Shown here in pieces: positions 23,201 through 32,202 of a DNA stretch of 64,000 bases; the first letter of the stretch is position 1, and every line of letters starts with the position of its first letter. Source of the DNA: Smittia aterrima (lineage: Eukaryota; Arthropoda; Insecta; Diptera; Chironomidae); contig CP093829.1 in the NCBI GenBank assembly GCA_033063855.1, positions 5,280,243 through 5,344,242 of the forward strand. Reading direction: 5' to 3'. The notes below the pieces were generated by a model. That model ran no database searches. It saw nothing but the letters and a program-made list of their open reading frames with translations, and had not been told where the DNA came from. Both the position numbers and the translations under genes were made by a program.

Positions 23201-26108
23201 TCGTCTCTTCTTGTTCGAGCATTAGAAGTTATTTCGTGCGAGGGAGGAATGATGCACACAATCGCAAAACATTCGCCCCCCAAAAGAATTCCTTTAACCA
23301 GACTAGCACACAAACTACGGAAGAGAAGACGACAGTGATTGCATTTGCTAGTGCGCTTCTCTATTTCAAGGTTAGCAAAGTTTTCAATTGCACAATCCGC
23401 ATTTTAATTCCGAAATTATAGTTTAGAAGGACCGACGTGAGGAATCTATTGAATTAGAATGCTCTCACTTGTCTGTTGACGCTAGTGACGAAAGTCCTTT
23501 CACTCTCGTATCGCTTTCAATTGCTCTGTCTGTGATCCTTTTTATGTTAATGAAAAATTTGAATATCCCAGAAGTCAACAGACAGATTTAACTCATCGAC
23601 GTCGAGCCCACCGTGACTGACTTTGCGGTGTATCCTTTCATTCATTTCGCGTAACATTTTTTTTATGCTGATGATATGTAATTATGCACCCCTTGTTTTG
23701 AGTCCGACGTCGTCAGTCGTTTGCTCTCTCTCATTGTTGTGATTGCGTCAACAATGGATCTGTGATTTTTCTCTTTTTCCAAGAAGAATTCTCGGTACAG
23801 ATTAATTATCATTTTTTATGCTGAGCAGTCTTACAAACCCAAATATTATGGAAATCAAATTGAACTTGTCGTGTACATACAAAAGTTATGCTGTCGAGAC
23901 AATGTTGCCGGCGAGAGACTGCGTGGCGGTTTGTGTGAAGGTTGATGCGGGGGAAATCAGGTCGAATCTTACGAAACAATTAGCATAAGAAATTGTCATG
24001 ACGAGAAGAAGTTTTTAGCGTCGACCCCGAGTGACTCAAAACCATAAATTGATTATCGCTAATTGGGAAACCATAAAATTATTTTTACGACTCTGGGAAG
24101 GAGAAAAAAACGAAAACAAGGAAGGGTCTCAAATGTTTCTTTGCTTTTGCTCTCTATTCGATCAGCATCAGGTCAAAAAATGTATAATTCTTCGACATGA
24201 GAGCAACATCTGGTTGGCATCTAGGAAATCCCGAGGAAAAATAAAAAATTTTGCGTCGCGTGGACAAAAAGGTAGACAACGAAGATGTTGTCGGGGATTG
24301 TGATGCTAAGACACATCATCCCTTGAGAGATTGTGAAATTCGTCTTAAATACGCTCCTTACTTATGTTAATCGACTTCACCATCCGTAATTAACATAATT
24401 TGATCTTTTGTGCATTCGAAAAGTGGGAAAAATATTTAAATTTTCATCTTCTTAGCTTTTCGACAGGAGCCAAACGAGAGAGAAGACGGAACATCGGCGC
24501 GTATGCGATAAAATTCTTTAATTATTCTCGTACCTTTGAGTCGGGTGCGAGCGAGTGTTCATGGCGCACAAAGTGCAATCATGAACATGACAGGAAGACC
24601 GCTACTGTAAACGCAAGACGGAGGAAAGGAGCAAGCAAAAAAGAAAAACAAGGCGAGAAGAGAGAGAAATATGAAAAGTTGTTTTATGTTAATTAAATTA
24701 AATATTCAAACAACCGACGACGAGCCTAATCACAGCATCGAGAGCATCGGCATTATCCTCAGAGTTTTAAGTAGCCACTCGACGGAAAGATGCGCTTCCC
24801 CAAAAAAGGAGAATTGATTAATAATTAATACGAATGGTAAATAAGAAAATTACACGATTATGGTCTTTAACTTTCGTTTAGATAAACTTTGTCGGGCGAC
24901 GAAGACGATGAGTTCGTGATGAGATGCTTTGTCAATTGATGGACTACTTTAAAGGAGATTCGGCGAATGGATTTCTGTGTTTCTTCTCGTAATGCTCGCC
25001 TTTCAAGATGCCGTGGCCGATGTTTTATGTTAATTAAATACGCGGTCACAAAAATATTTATTTCTCTCTCGCCCGTTCTCTTTCCTTGATTACTGTTGAA
25101 TGGAACTTTATGTTAATTAGAAATTGGCTCGACTCTTCTTCGTATTTTTAAATAATGTGTTGACTCTTTGACTTTATATGAAAATTAGAGTGGTGGCGAT
25201 GGAAGTTTCCGAGGACGGCTGACTACCTGGGCTTATCGCACACGGAATAGTTTCGTGTGTCGTTCGTTCTTCGCTTTTAAATAAAATATGTGTCAATATA
25301 AGCACATTTTAAGCCATATTTTATTTTCACAGAATTTAATAACCAAACGAAATGAAATGAAATAAATTTTGCCGCTCGCGCTTATCACTGCCGCAAGAGT
25401 TGAGAATGCCTAGGCTAAAACGAATTTAAATAATACAAAGTTTATCATTTGAGCTCGAAAAATATTTTTTTAAGTTTCCTTTTAAAAAAAACTTTTAATT
25501 TTTTATACTCACAACTTACAAAAGTTATCGAATGGTTCGAGCGGTGACAAAGTGACAAGCTCCTCTTACCTCGTTTCTAACTAATTATAATGTGGAGCCG
25601 TCAAACTCAAACAGTTTTCTTTTATCAAGAACTTCATTAAAACGACAGAAGGGAAGACAGCGGAAAAACCTCTTTGATGGAAAATCATCAAAGGAACGTT
25701 GAAATTGACTGAATTTTCATTCCTAACGAGAAGCACTCGAGGAGGCAGAAAAACACTCGAGAGAGCGCTGTCGGAAAATGTTTTTGCATACACGCCATGG
25801 CGAATTGAAGATGAATGCTCTTGAAAGCCTCAAACATGCGCGTTGCGATACGGAAAATTCCGCTTTTCCACGTGAAAACTCTCTTCGTTGCCTTCGATGA
25901 AGCTCCGTTGCTGACACTCAACAATCAAAACAATGAAACAAACGAAAATCGAGGCGGAGTCTCGTCGTCAGCCAACCAACAGCATAGAAGGAGAAGGGAG
26001 ATGTTGTGAGTGAATGAAGCAGCTTACAACGTACGAGAGGACTGGTTTTTTTCTTTTTTCTTTTCGTTGCTGCTAAGTGTGTGAAGTGCGGTCTCGAGAC
26101 TTGTATTC
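23201..26108. other. Noncoding region immediately upstream of the vvl leader
   Basis: No recognisable gene was seen. The block contains an A8 CTTTT tract at 25484-25496 and ordinary AT-rich sequence. Open frames on both strands are under 100 codons and lack domains. It may include proximal promoter elements of vvl. Confidence 0.6.
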
Positions 26109-26114
26109 TCAGTT
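26109..26114 (+). promoter_or_regulatory. vvl: Candidate vvl initiator (TCAGTT)
   Basis: TCAGTT matches the insect initiator consensus, with the putative +1 A at 26111. The base composition of the + strand becomes A-rich soon after it, as in the presumed 5' leader. No TATA box or clear downstream promoter element was found at the expected spacing. Alternative initiator-like sequences lie at 26268-26273 and 26868-26872, so the true start is uncertain. Confidence 0.25.
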
Positions 26115-27057
26115 CGTTCACAAATATCGAAGCGCTTACACGTAATGTTGATATTGTGCGTATTTATTGTTTCTTAAAAAACATATTTTTTCTACAAAAA
26201 GAAATCAGCACAAGATAAAGAAGTGAAACACGAGAGAACATAAGAAAAATAGTTTGATTTGATTCCTTCAGTTTGATTTCCTTTTTCAAACGAGAGTTTC
26301 ATATGTTCGCGACATCGCAACGGGAACGTTCAATATTAATTGAGAAATCGTGGAACGCGAAAGTGCAGAAAATCGCTGTCGATAACAAAATAATAAATGG
26401 ATAATTGCATTGAAATGTGGAAGTTGATTATCGTACCTGAATAATAAAAAAAAAACTTTAGAGACAACTGACAGAAAGTTACCAAAATCCCGGAGCAAAT
26501 AAAAAATATTTCTCCAAGAAAAATAAATCAGTGACCGATCGCAGAAACATTTTTTCGTTGTTATTTGATACGCAAGCGACCGATTGGACTCGTGCAGTGT
26601 CTCGACAAATTTTATCAAACATTGATTGAGACAAGACACTAAAATTACATAATTTTTCATCGTGAAATCGTCTTCGCGGTGTTAATCTATAAACTTTCAT
26701 CCCGTCAGTAACAAATACGAGAACAGCAAAAAATCGAAATAAAAAAAATCGAAGAAATAAAAAGGATTCAAAACAAAATTGATGATTTGATATAAGAACA
26801 AGACAGTGTGTGGTGCAAAAAGAGCCAGAGAAACGAGAAGAGAGGAAAAAGTGATTGATAGTATTTTTCAGTGTGCGCGCGGGGTTCGACGTAAAGAATC
26901 TTGATTCTGTTGCCACGAATCTTTAAGCTCATTTTTTTTGGCACGAAAATAAGAGAACACGAGAGATATTAAGCCAGAGGAACAAAAACATATTGAACAA
27001 CAAAAATTTAATTCTGTTTGACTTTGGTTGCACATTAAACCTCGAAGGGGTGACCGA

Positions 27058-27066
27058 ATGCAGTGA
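27058..27066 (+). promoter_or_regulatory. Minimal upstream ORF (2 codons)
   Basis: ATG-CAG-TGA, about 290 nt before the vvl start. If transcribed, it could delay scanning ribosomes with little peptide made. It has no conserved coding value that I can see. Confidence 0.3.
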
Positions 27067-27255
27067 GAAAACAGTTTAATCATAAATTGGTGTCGATACA
27101 AGAATCATTCCGGTTCTTTTTACGAAAATACGGTCGTACGACTTGACGTGCTAAGGATTATTGAAATAAATATCGTTTTCAAGAGGGTGCAGCGTCAAGT
27201 GAATTTAACATCAACAAGAAGAGACGAAGAGAAGCTATTGAAACGATAGCGCTAA

Positions 27256-27276
27256 ATGTTCGATCGTTTTCCTTAA
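27256..27276 (+). promoter_or_regulatory. Short upstream ORF (6 codons plus stop)
   Basis: The ATG at 27256 follows AAA and reads six codons (MFDRFP) to TAA at 27274-27276. It ends 79 nt before the vvl ATG and is out of frame with it. It could reduce initiation at vvl or allow reinitiation. Function is inferred. Confidence 0.35.
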
Positions 27277-27355
27277 GAAAGGAAAACTGAGTCCAAATTT
27301 GGAGCCCTACCCCGCTTCAAGCGTGGACGGGCTAAATAGCCCTCGAGGGGTGGGC

Positions 27356-28588
27356 ATGGCCGCCACGACATACATGACCTCTTCGGGTGATTTAGAAATG
27401 GCACTGGGCGGCGGTTATCATACGTCTTCGCCCCGAAGTGCAGCCGATGCTAACGAAATGAAATATATGCAGCATCATCACTCAAATCACCATCATGTGG
27501 CCTCAAGTCCGAGCCCTAACCCAGCTGGTCTTGGATCTGTGACGGGTGGATTAGGAGGAGTTGGCGGAAATCCGTGGGCTGCTCTCCAACCATCAGACCC
27601 GTGGGCGCTACATTCTCATCATTCCCATCATTCGCATCATCCAGCAGACGTGAAGCAGGAAATGCACTCCTTAGCCCAACAAGCTCGTTCACAACAGGGA
27701 ATGGCGTCACCTCACGCCTGGCATGCTCCAGTTCATGCCGCTGCCCATTACGCACCTTCTGCTGGTTCACCACTACAATATCATCATGCGATGAATGGAA
27801 TGCTGCATCATCCAGCTCATCCGCATCATCAAACATCAGCGCCTCTTCATCATGCCCTCAGAGGTGAATCACCACAATTGCACTTACACCCGCATCATTT
27901 GCAAGGCGATCGTGATGTTAGTGCCGGAGAAGAAGACACTCCGACGTCTGATGACTTGGAAGCTTTCGCGAAACAATTCAAACAACGTCGAATTAAATTA
28001 GGCTTCACACAAGCAGACGTCGGCTTAGCACTTGGCACACTCTACGGTAATGTGTTTTCGCAAACGACGATCTGTCGATTTGAGGCTTTACAATTAAGTT
28101 TTAAAAATATGTGTAAGCTTAAGCCGCTCCTTCAAAAGTGGCTCGAAGAGGCTGATTCAACGACTGGGTCACCAACGAGTATCGACAAAATAGCGGCACA
28201 AGGGCGAAAACGAAAGAAACGTACCAGCATCGAAGTGTCAGTTAAGGGCGCTCTCGAAACACATTTCCACAAGCAACCAAAACCGTCGGCTCAAGAAATT
28301 TCATCGCTTGCCGATTCGCTTCAATTAGAAAAGGAAGTTGTGCGAGTGTGGTTCTGTAATCGTCGACAAAAAGAAAAGCGAATGACACCACCAAATACGA
28401 TGGGAGGAGACATGATGGATGGTATGCCTCCGGGTCACATGGGTCATCCTGGACACGGTGGCTATCATCCCCATCATGATATGCATGGAAGTCCGATGGG
28501 AACTCATCACAGTCATAGTCACTCGCCTCCTATGTTAAGCCCACAAATGTCTCAAGGCGGTGGTGGGCACCAGCTAACGGCCCACTAG
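27356..28588 (+). CDS. vvl: POU class III homeodomain transcription factor Ventral veins lacking (Drifter/Cf1a)
   Basis: This is a 410-residue nuclear DNA-binding protein. In flies vvl directs tracheal, wing-vein, neural and glial development and hormone-gland and immune gene expression. The start is the ATG at 27356: its product begins MAATTYMTSSGDLEMALGG, which matches the known insect N-terminus, and its context has G at -3 and G at +4. The frame is open upstream, but the next candidate starts are only TTG or CTG. Residues 1-190 are low-complexity and rich in His, Ser, Gly and Ala. The POU-specific domain is at about 192-268, with DNA-contacting Gln219, Gln236, Thr237 and Arg241. A short linker follows, then the homeodomain at 285-344 with Arg289 (position 5) and the recognition helix RVWFCNRRQ, where Cys334 and Asn335 are positions 50 and 51. 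The His/Met/Pro-rich tail ends in QLTAH. Length is close to the roughly 427 residues of the fly protein. The gene is single-exon. The stop is TAG in a leaky context (see next entries). Confidence 0.97.
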   Translation: MAATTYMTSSGDLEMALGGGYHTSSPRSAADANEMKYMQHHHSNHHHVASSPSPNPAGLGSVTGGLGGVGGNPWAALQPSDPWALHSHHSHHSHHPADVKQEMHSLAQQARSQQGMASPHAWHAPVHAAAHYAPSAGSPLQYHHAMNGMLHHPAHPHHQTSAPLHHALRGESPQLHLHPHHLQGDRDVSAGEEDTPTSDDLEAFAKQFKQRRIKLGFTQADVGLALGTLYGNVFSQTTICRFEALQLSFKNMCKLKPLLQKWLEEADSTTGSPTSIDKIAAQGRKRKKRTSIEVSVKGALETHFHKQPKPSAQEISSLADSLQLEKEVVRVWFCNRRQKEKRMTPPNTMGGDMMDGMPPGHMGHPGHGGYHPHHDMHGSPMGTHHSHSHSPPMLSPQMSQGGGGHQLTAH

Positions 28589-28594
28589 CAATCA
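28586..28594 (+). promoter_or_regulatory. vvl: Leaky stop-codon context TAG CAATCA
   Basis: The vvl stop TAG is followed by CAATCA, which fits every position of the CARYYA consensus that promotes ribosomal readthrough of TAG. The frame beyond is open for 88 codons. Readthrough of vvl/drifter has been described in Drosophila (from memory), which supports the interpretation. Efficiency cannot be judged from sequence. Confidence 0.8.
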
Positions 28595-28855
28595 GAGCAC
28601 CAGGAGTCCACAACACCACTCCTCCACCATTCTAACCCGCATACTCATACGTCTTCAATAATTAATACCTCAGCTGCTCAGTCGTCGGCGCTTAATTCGC
28701 CAACGTCGTCTTCAATGTCTGGAATGTACGGGATCGATCCGCGACACCCGTCAATTCAGCAGCAGCAACTTCACGCAAGACGTATATTTCAAGAGTGGAC
28801 TTTGCAGTTTGGACCAACCGGTCCATCTGCGCCTGGTGCAAGATATTTAAATTAA
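28589..28855 (+). CDS. vvl: Readthrough extension of Vvl (88 codons)
   Basis: In frame with vvl, after the TAG, 88 sense codons run to TAA at 28853-28855. Full readthrough would give about 499 residues, counting the amino acid inserted at the stop. The first half is rich in Ser, His, Thr and Asn (HSNPHTHTSS). The second half has SMSGMYGIDPRHPS, a QQQQ run, and a more structured-looking tail RRIFQEWTLQFGPTG ending in ARYLN. The other two frames are closed by stops at 28633 and 28659, so only this frame is open. Sequence composition stays mixed up to the TAA and turns A-rich shortly afterwards. It could alter transcriptional activity or partner binding. An alternative is an untranslated 3' UTR that is open by chance, for which I estimate about 0.25% at this composition. 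Confidence 0.78.
   Translation, partial: QSEHQESTTPLLHHSNPHTHTSSIINTSAAQSSALNSPTSSSMSGMYGIDPRHPSIQQQQLHARRIFQEWTLQFGPTGPSAPGARYLN
28602..28623 (+). promoter_or_regulatory. vvl: Stem-loop just downstream of the vvl stop
   Basis: AGGAGT at 28602-28607 pairs perfectly with ACTCCT at 28618-28623 around a 10-nt loop, beginning 13 nt after the TAG. RNA structure at this position stimulates readthrough in several known genes. The stem is short (3 GC and 3 AU pairs), so its contribution is uncertain. Confidence 0.35.
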
Positions 28856-28952
28856 AACTCGGCAAGAACGAGACGAAAATTAATTAATCAAACAAGAGAA
28901 GAGAGCGAACGAATTGTGGTGAAATAGTTGAAAGCGAAACAAAAAGTGATGA

Positions 28953-28960
28953 TGTACATA
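28953..28960 (+). promoter_or_regulatory. vvl: Pumilio-type element TGTACATA
   Basis: Matches the UGUANAUA consensus bound by PUF-family repressors, about 100 nt after the extension stop. It would act in the vvl mRNA. Binding is inferred. Confidence 0.4.
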
Positions 28961-29351
28961 AGGATGAAAAAAAACGAAAGGCAAATATGAAACTAAAGAT
29001 GAAAAATAGAATAAAAAATCTAGATAGAATTTAATGAGTTCTAGTGATATTGAAAGAGAAGAAGAAGAAACAAATAAAAAATTGTGAAAAGCGAAAAAAT
29101 TCCAATTAAAAAATGCAAAAAGAAAAAATGAAATATGATAATTAAGGTAAATAAAAGTAAATTAAAGCACAGACACACACACAAAAAATTTAAGCTGTAA
29201 GTATTTTTAAAAGTGAAAAAAAAAGACGAGACAAAAATCAATGAATTAAGAGAGAATGAAAAATTTAAATTGACTTAGTTGCAAGCAGAAAAATATATTT
29301 AAAGAATAATTATTAATATCTGTCGTTTTATGTTTACTTCATCTTCCTTTC

Positions 29352-29357
29352 AATAAA
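29352..29357 (+). terminator. vvl: Candidate proximal polyadenylation signal AATAAA
   Basis: AATAAA is followed within about 30 nt by a T-rich stretch (TTCGATTTTTGG) that could be the downstream element. It would give a 3' UTR of about 0.5 kb. Confidence 0.35.
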
Positions 29358-29945
29358 CCTTTAACTTTATTGACTTCGATTTTTGGATAAATAGAAACTT
29401 AATTTCGAAAAAAGAAACAGAATGCAAAACGACATGAAAATTTAATTTTCTGATTTAATTTAGGACAATTTTTCGTTGTTGCATTTTTTTTGATAATTTT
29501 TTTCTCCATCACACTGCAAAAAAAAATGAGAAAATGAACTTAACTCTTATAACTTTAATGGAAAAAAATTGTATACTATAAAGAGAATCAAATACGAACT
29601 TAATTAGTTTTAACATGCAATTCTTTTTAATTGAATAAAATAATCAATCTTTTTATTACCAATACAATAGACACAAACATTAAAAAATCTCTCGCTTTCT
29701 GTTTATAGTTTTCATTACACGGAAAATTTGATTCACGCGTCAGAAATGTGGATTTAATTTCTTTTCCCTCTCTCAAAGGAAGACTTCAAAAATTACGTCT
29801 CACTGAGAAGCGATTTGTTTAATTCTTGATTTCCATCAAAAGTTTTTATTTTACGTTGCTCCTCTGCCACTTCCTGAAATTTAAACGAAGAATTTTTGTA
29901 CAAACATCATTATACGAAATTGAAACAAAGGAAGAATTAAAATTA

Positions 29946-29951
29946 AATAAA
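29946..29951 (+). terminator. vvl: Candidate intermediate polyadenylation signal AATAAA
   Basis: AATAAA followed closely by a GT/T-rich stretch (ATTGTGTCCATTTGTAT). It is one of several possible 3' ends of vvl. Confidence 0.3.
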
Positions 29952-30087
29952 ATTGTGTCCATTTGTATACCGACCTCCCAAAAAAAAGAAGAGACGAAAT
30001 GAAAGAATGAAGAGACAACTTTTTATCCACGAAAGAACCTTTAAGAGTAATGGAAACAAAAATCCTATAAACTTTTATTTAAATATT

Positions 30088-30095
30088 TGTACATA
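30088..30095 (+). promoter_or_regulatory. vvl: Second Pumilio-type element TGTACATA
   Basis: Same octanucleotide as at 28953. It would be present only in a transcript that uses a distal polyadenylation site. Confidence 0.3.
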
Positions 30096-30897
30096 GATTG
30101 AATGATAGACGAAAGAAAAATGAGAAACCACACACAAGAGTTGAAAAGAAAAACATAATTAAGAATAAGTTAATCAACTGTTTCATGGTGACAGAAGTTT
30201 TCGAGGAGAAAAATTTCAGTGAATTTATAGCTAATTAATTAATTCTTTCATTTTTCCTTGCCTCTATCGCCATGCAAACGACACACAAGCAAGACAGCAA
30301 AAGGTAGAAAAGAAGAAGAGAGTTGGCTTCGAAGAAGAAAACATGCAAAAAGTGTACGAAATTATGAGATGGTAGACGTGAAAAAGCAAAGAGAATCTTT
30401 AAGACAAAAATAAGATAACTTTTTTTTAAATGGATTAAAAAGGAAGCAAAGAAGGAAGAACGAAAAGTTTAACTTTTTCTTTTATAAAATCTTAGGTGTT
30501 CTTCTGATTTTTTAATAACTTTTATTTTCCTCTCGAAAAAAGAGTCGAACAAATCCGTACTTTGATATCTACACAAGCGAGCGCGCGATGGAACAAGAGG
30601 AAGAAGGATTAGTTATGCTTTTTGGATGCTTTTTTCCGATGATGAGCGAAACTATCGAATGCAAACGCTGTTAGCGAAATTTTTTAATTCGCGCGGCATG
30701 TCATCATTATCGAGAGAAACTTTCGAGTCGTGAAAGAAAGGAATGAAGAGAAAGAAGAAAAAAAGACAAAAAGACTGCTCGTTTGCATCTAGTTTCGTGT
30801 CTACAATATTGGGAAAAGATCAAATGGTAGAAACACTGATTTGAAAAACATTTAATATGTGCTTAATCAAAACAAACAAGTTGTCGACATTGAAAAC

Positions 30898-30905
30898 ATT
30901 TGCAT
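30898..30905 (-). promoter_or_regulatory. POU octamer (ATTTGCAT)
   Basis: Perfect octamer 2 kb downstream of the vvl extension, inside the presumed long 3' UTR or just past it. Confidence 0.35.
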
Positions 30906-31328
30906 AATATTTGTGTGTGTACGTCAACAGTGAAAAAAAAAACATTGAGAAATGAAGTCCGTCGGTTTGAACATTAAACGAGCTTTTTGTCGATCAAAAC
31001 AAAATGAGAAAAAAAAACTTTTAAATCACAAAACTTTTATCATTTGACTTTCTTTAAGTTTTTTATTTGGAAAGAAAACATTTTTGTTTAATTGTTTCAC
31101 GTTAGTTTCATATGATGGAGCTCATTCTGAGAGGAGCTCATTAAAGAGAAGAAAAGGCTTCTGTGACTGCTTGAATGATTCACAAGACAAAGATTGATGG
31201 TTTAAACAGTTACAGAAGCGCTTCCTGCACGGCGCAAAACAAATTAAGTGTTCTCGAAAAAAAAGAAGAAAAAAACAGTAAATAAGAAAACTTAATGAAG
31301 AATCGCACAGACCACAATTGCTGTCACC

Positions 31329-31334
31329 AATAAA
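31329..31334 (+). terminator. vvl: Candidate distal polyadenylation signal AATAAA
   Basis: AATAAA is followed immediately by TTATTTGTTTTTTTG, a strong GU/U-rich downstream element. Further AATAAA copies lie at 31375 and 31391. The A-rich strand bias ends just after, which makes this an attractive distal end for vvl. Confidence 0.4.
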
Positions 31335-32187
31335 TTATTTGTTTTTTTGAAAGTTAAATAATTGTAGTAAAGGTAATAAATATACTTAAAAATAAAAAAC
31401 CAAGTCGTTTAGATTTGAAACTGAAAAGACAAAATAATATTCAATTAGTGTTTTTATTCTTCTCTTTCAACGACTGCTCTGGTGTTTGACACCTCAACGA
31501 GAGTTCTCCGCAAAACTTCTGCTTCGTTCGCACTTAAAGTTCACTCCAAAGAATCTTCAGATACTCGACGAGGATTCGTGAAAGTGTTTTTGACATTCTT
31601 TAAAACTATTTTTCAATTTTTAAAAAATTGTTGAATGGAGTTTTCCAAGTCTCGATGAACGGGAATAAAAAAAGTTCAACACACAGCAAAGAGAAATGAA
31701 AAAAAAATCGTCTCCAAACTCGCACATAGAAAAAAGTTATGATGGAAAATGGCAAAAATATGTGCGGTTGGCATAGTGACGTTTATATCCACCGTAATGT
31801 ATTTTCAAATGATTGTAAACATTCTCCGACTCTGCCGCACACAATGAACGAGTAGAAAAGATTTTTTTCAGAATGGAAAATGGGGAGAAATCCACGAACA
31901 CCAACGCGAATGAGGGAGGAAAAAACTTTCAAATGCACTTTCGATGAAAAGCTTTTTCTGTTGTAGAACTTGCCAAAGCAAAAATGAGATTCACCCACAC
32001 ACAAAAAAAGAAACTTTTTTCGGTTGTTTTTGTTCCGAGGACTATAATTTTCAACCGCTCAGTGTTGTCGCTTTTTTTTTTCTTTTAGTCTCGGCTGTGA
32101 CTTTGATTTGATTTCCTTTTTCATCCAACATTGTTTTGAGGTTTTGCAGGAGAAGGGCGACGAACGGGTGACGACGAAATTTATTTC

Positions 32188-32202
32188 AGAGAGAGAGAGA
32201 GA
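32188..32202. repeat. (AG)7 microsatellite
   Basis: AG dinucleotide run of 15 nt. It could serve as a GAGA-factor target, which is inference only. Confidence 0.85.

Larger units (their letters stand above)
26111..27355 (+). other. vvl: Probable vvl 5' leader
   Basis: This is an A-rich stretch that runs directly into the coding region. I see no need for an intron, consistent with vvl being intronless in Drosophila. It contains several ATGs that are not in the vvl frame and are followed quickly by stops, including minimal upstream ORFs at 27058 and 27256. The 5' boundary is inferred. Confidence 0.45.
28856..31440 (+). other. vvl: Probable vvl 3' UTR
   Basis: The + strand is strikingly A-rich and T-poor, most strongly at 28860-29260, and the bias persists in weaker form to about 31.4 kb, where pyrimidine-rich stretches return. 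No coding frame of note exists. Several AATAAA signals (29150, 29352, 29634, 29946, 31329, 31375) and two Pumilio-type TGTACATA elements fit one or more 3' ends. The true 3' boundary is not determined. Confidence 0.5.

Noticed and set aside
26479..26916. 145-codon minus-strand open frame antisense to the vvl leader
   Set aside because: It is Phe-rich because it reads the complement of A-rich leader sequence. No domain was seen.
27299..27355. Start of vvl at 27299 giving a 429-residue protein
   Set aside because: The codon at 27299 is TTG, not ATG. The ATG at 27356 has a good context and gives the N-terminus known for this family. The upstream stretch is kept only as a possible minor non-AUG extension.
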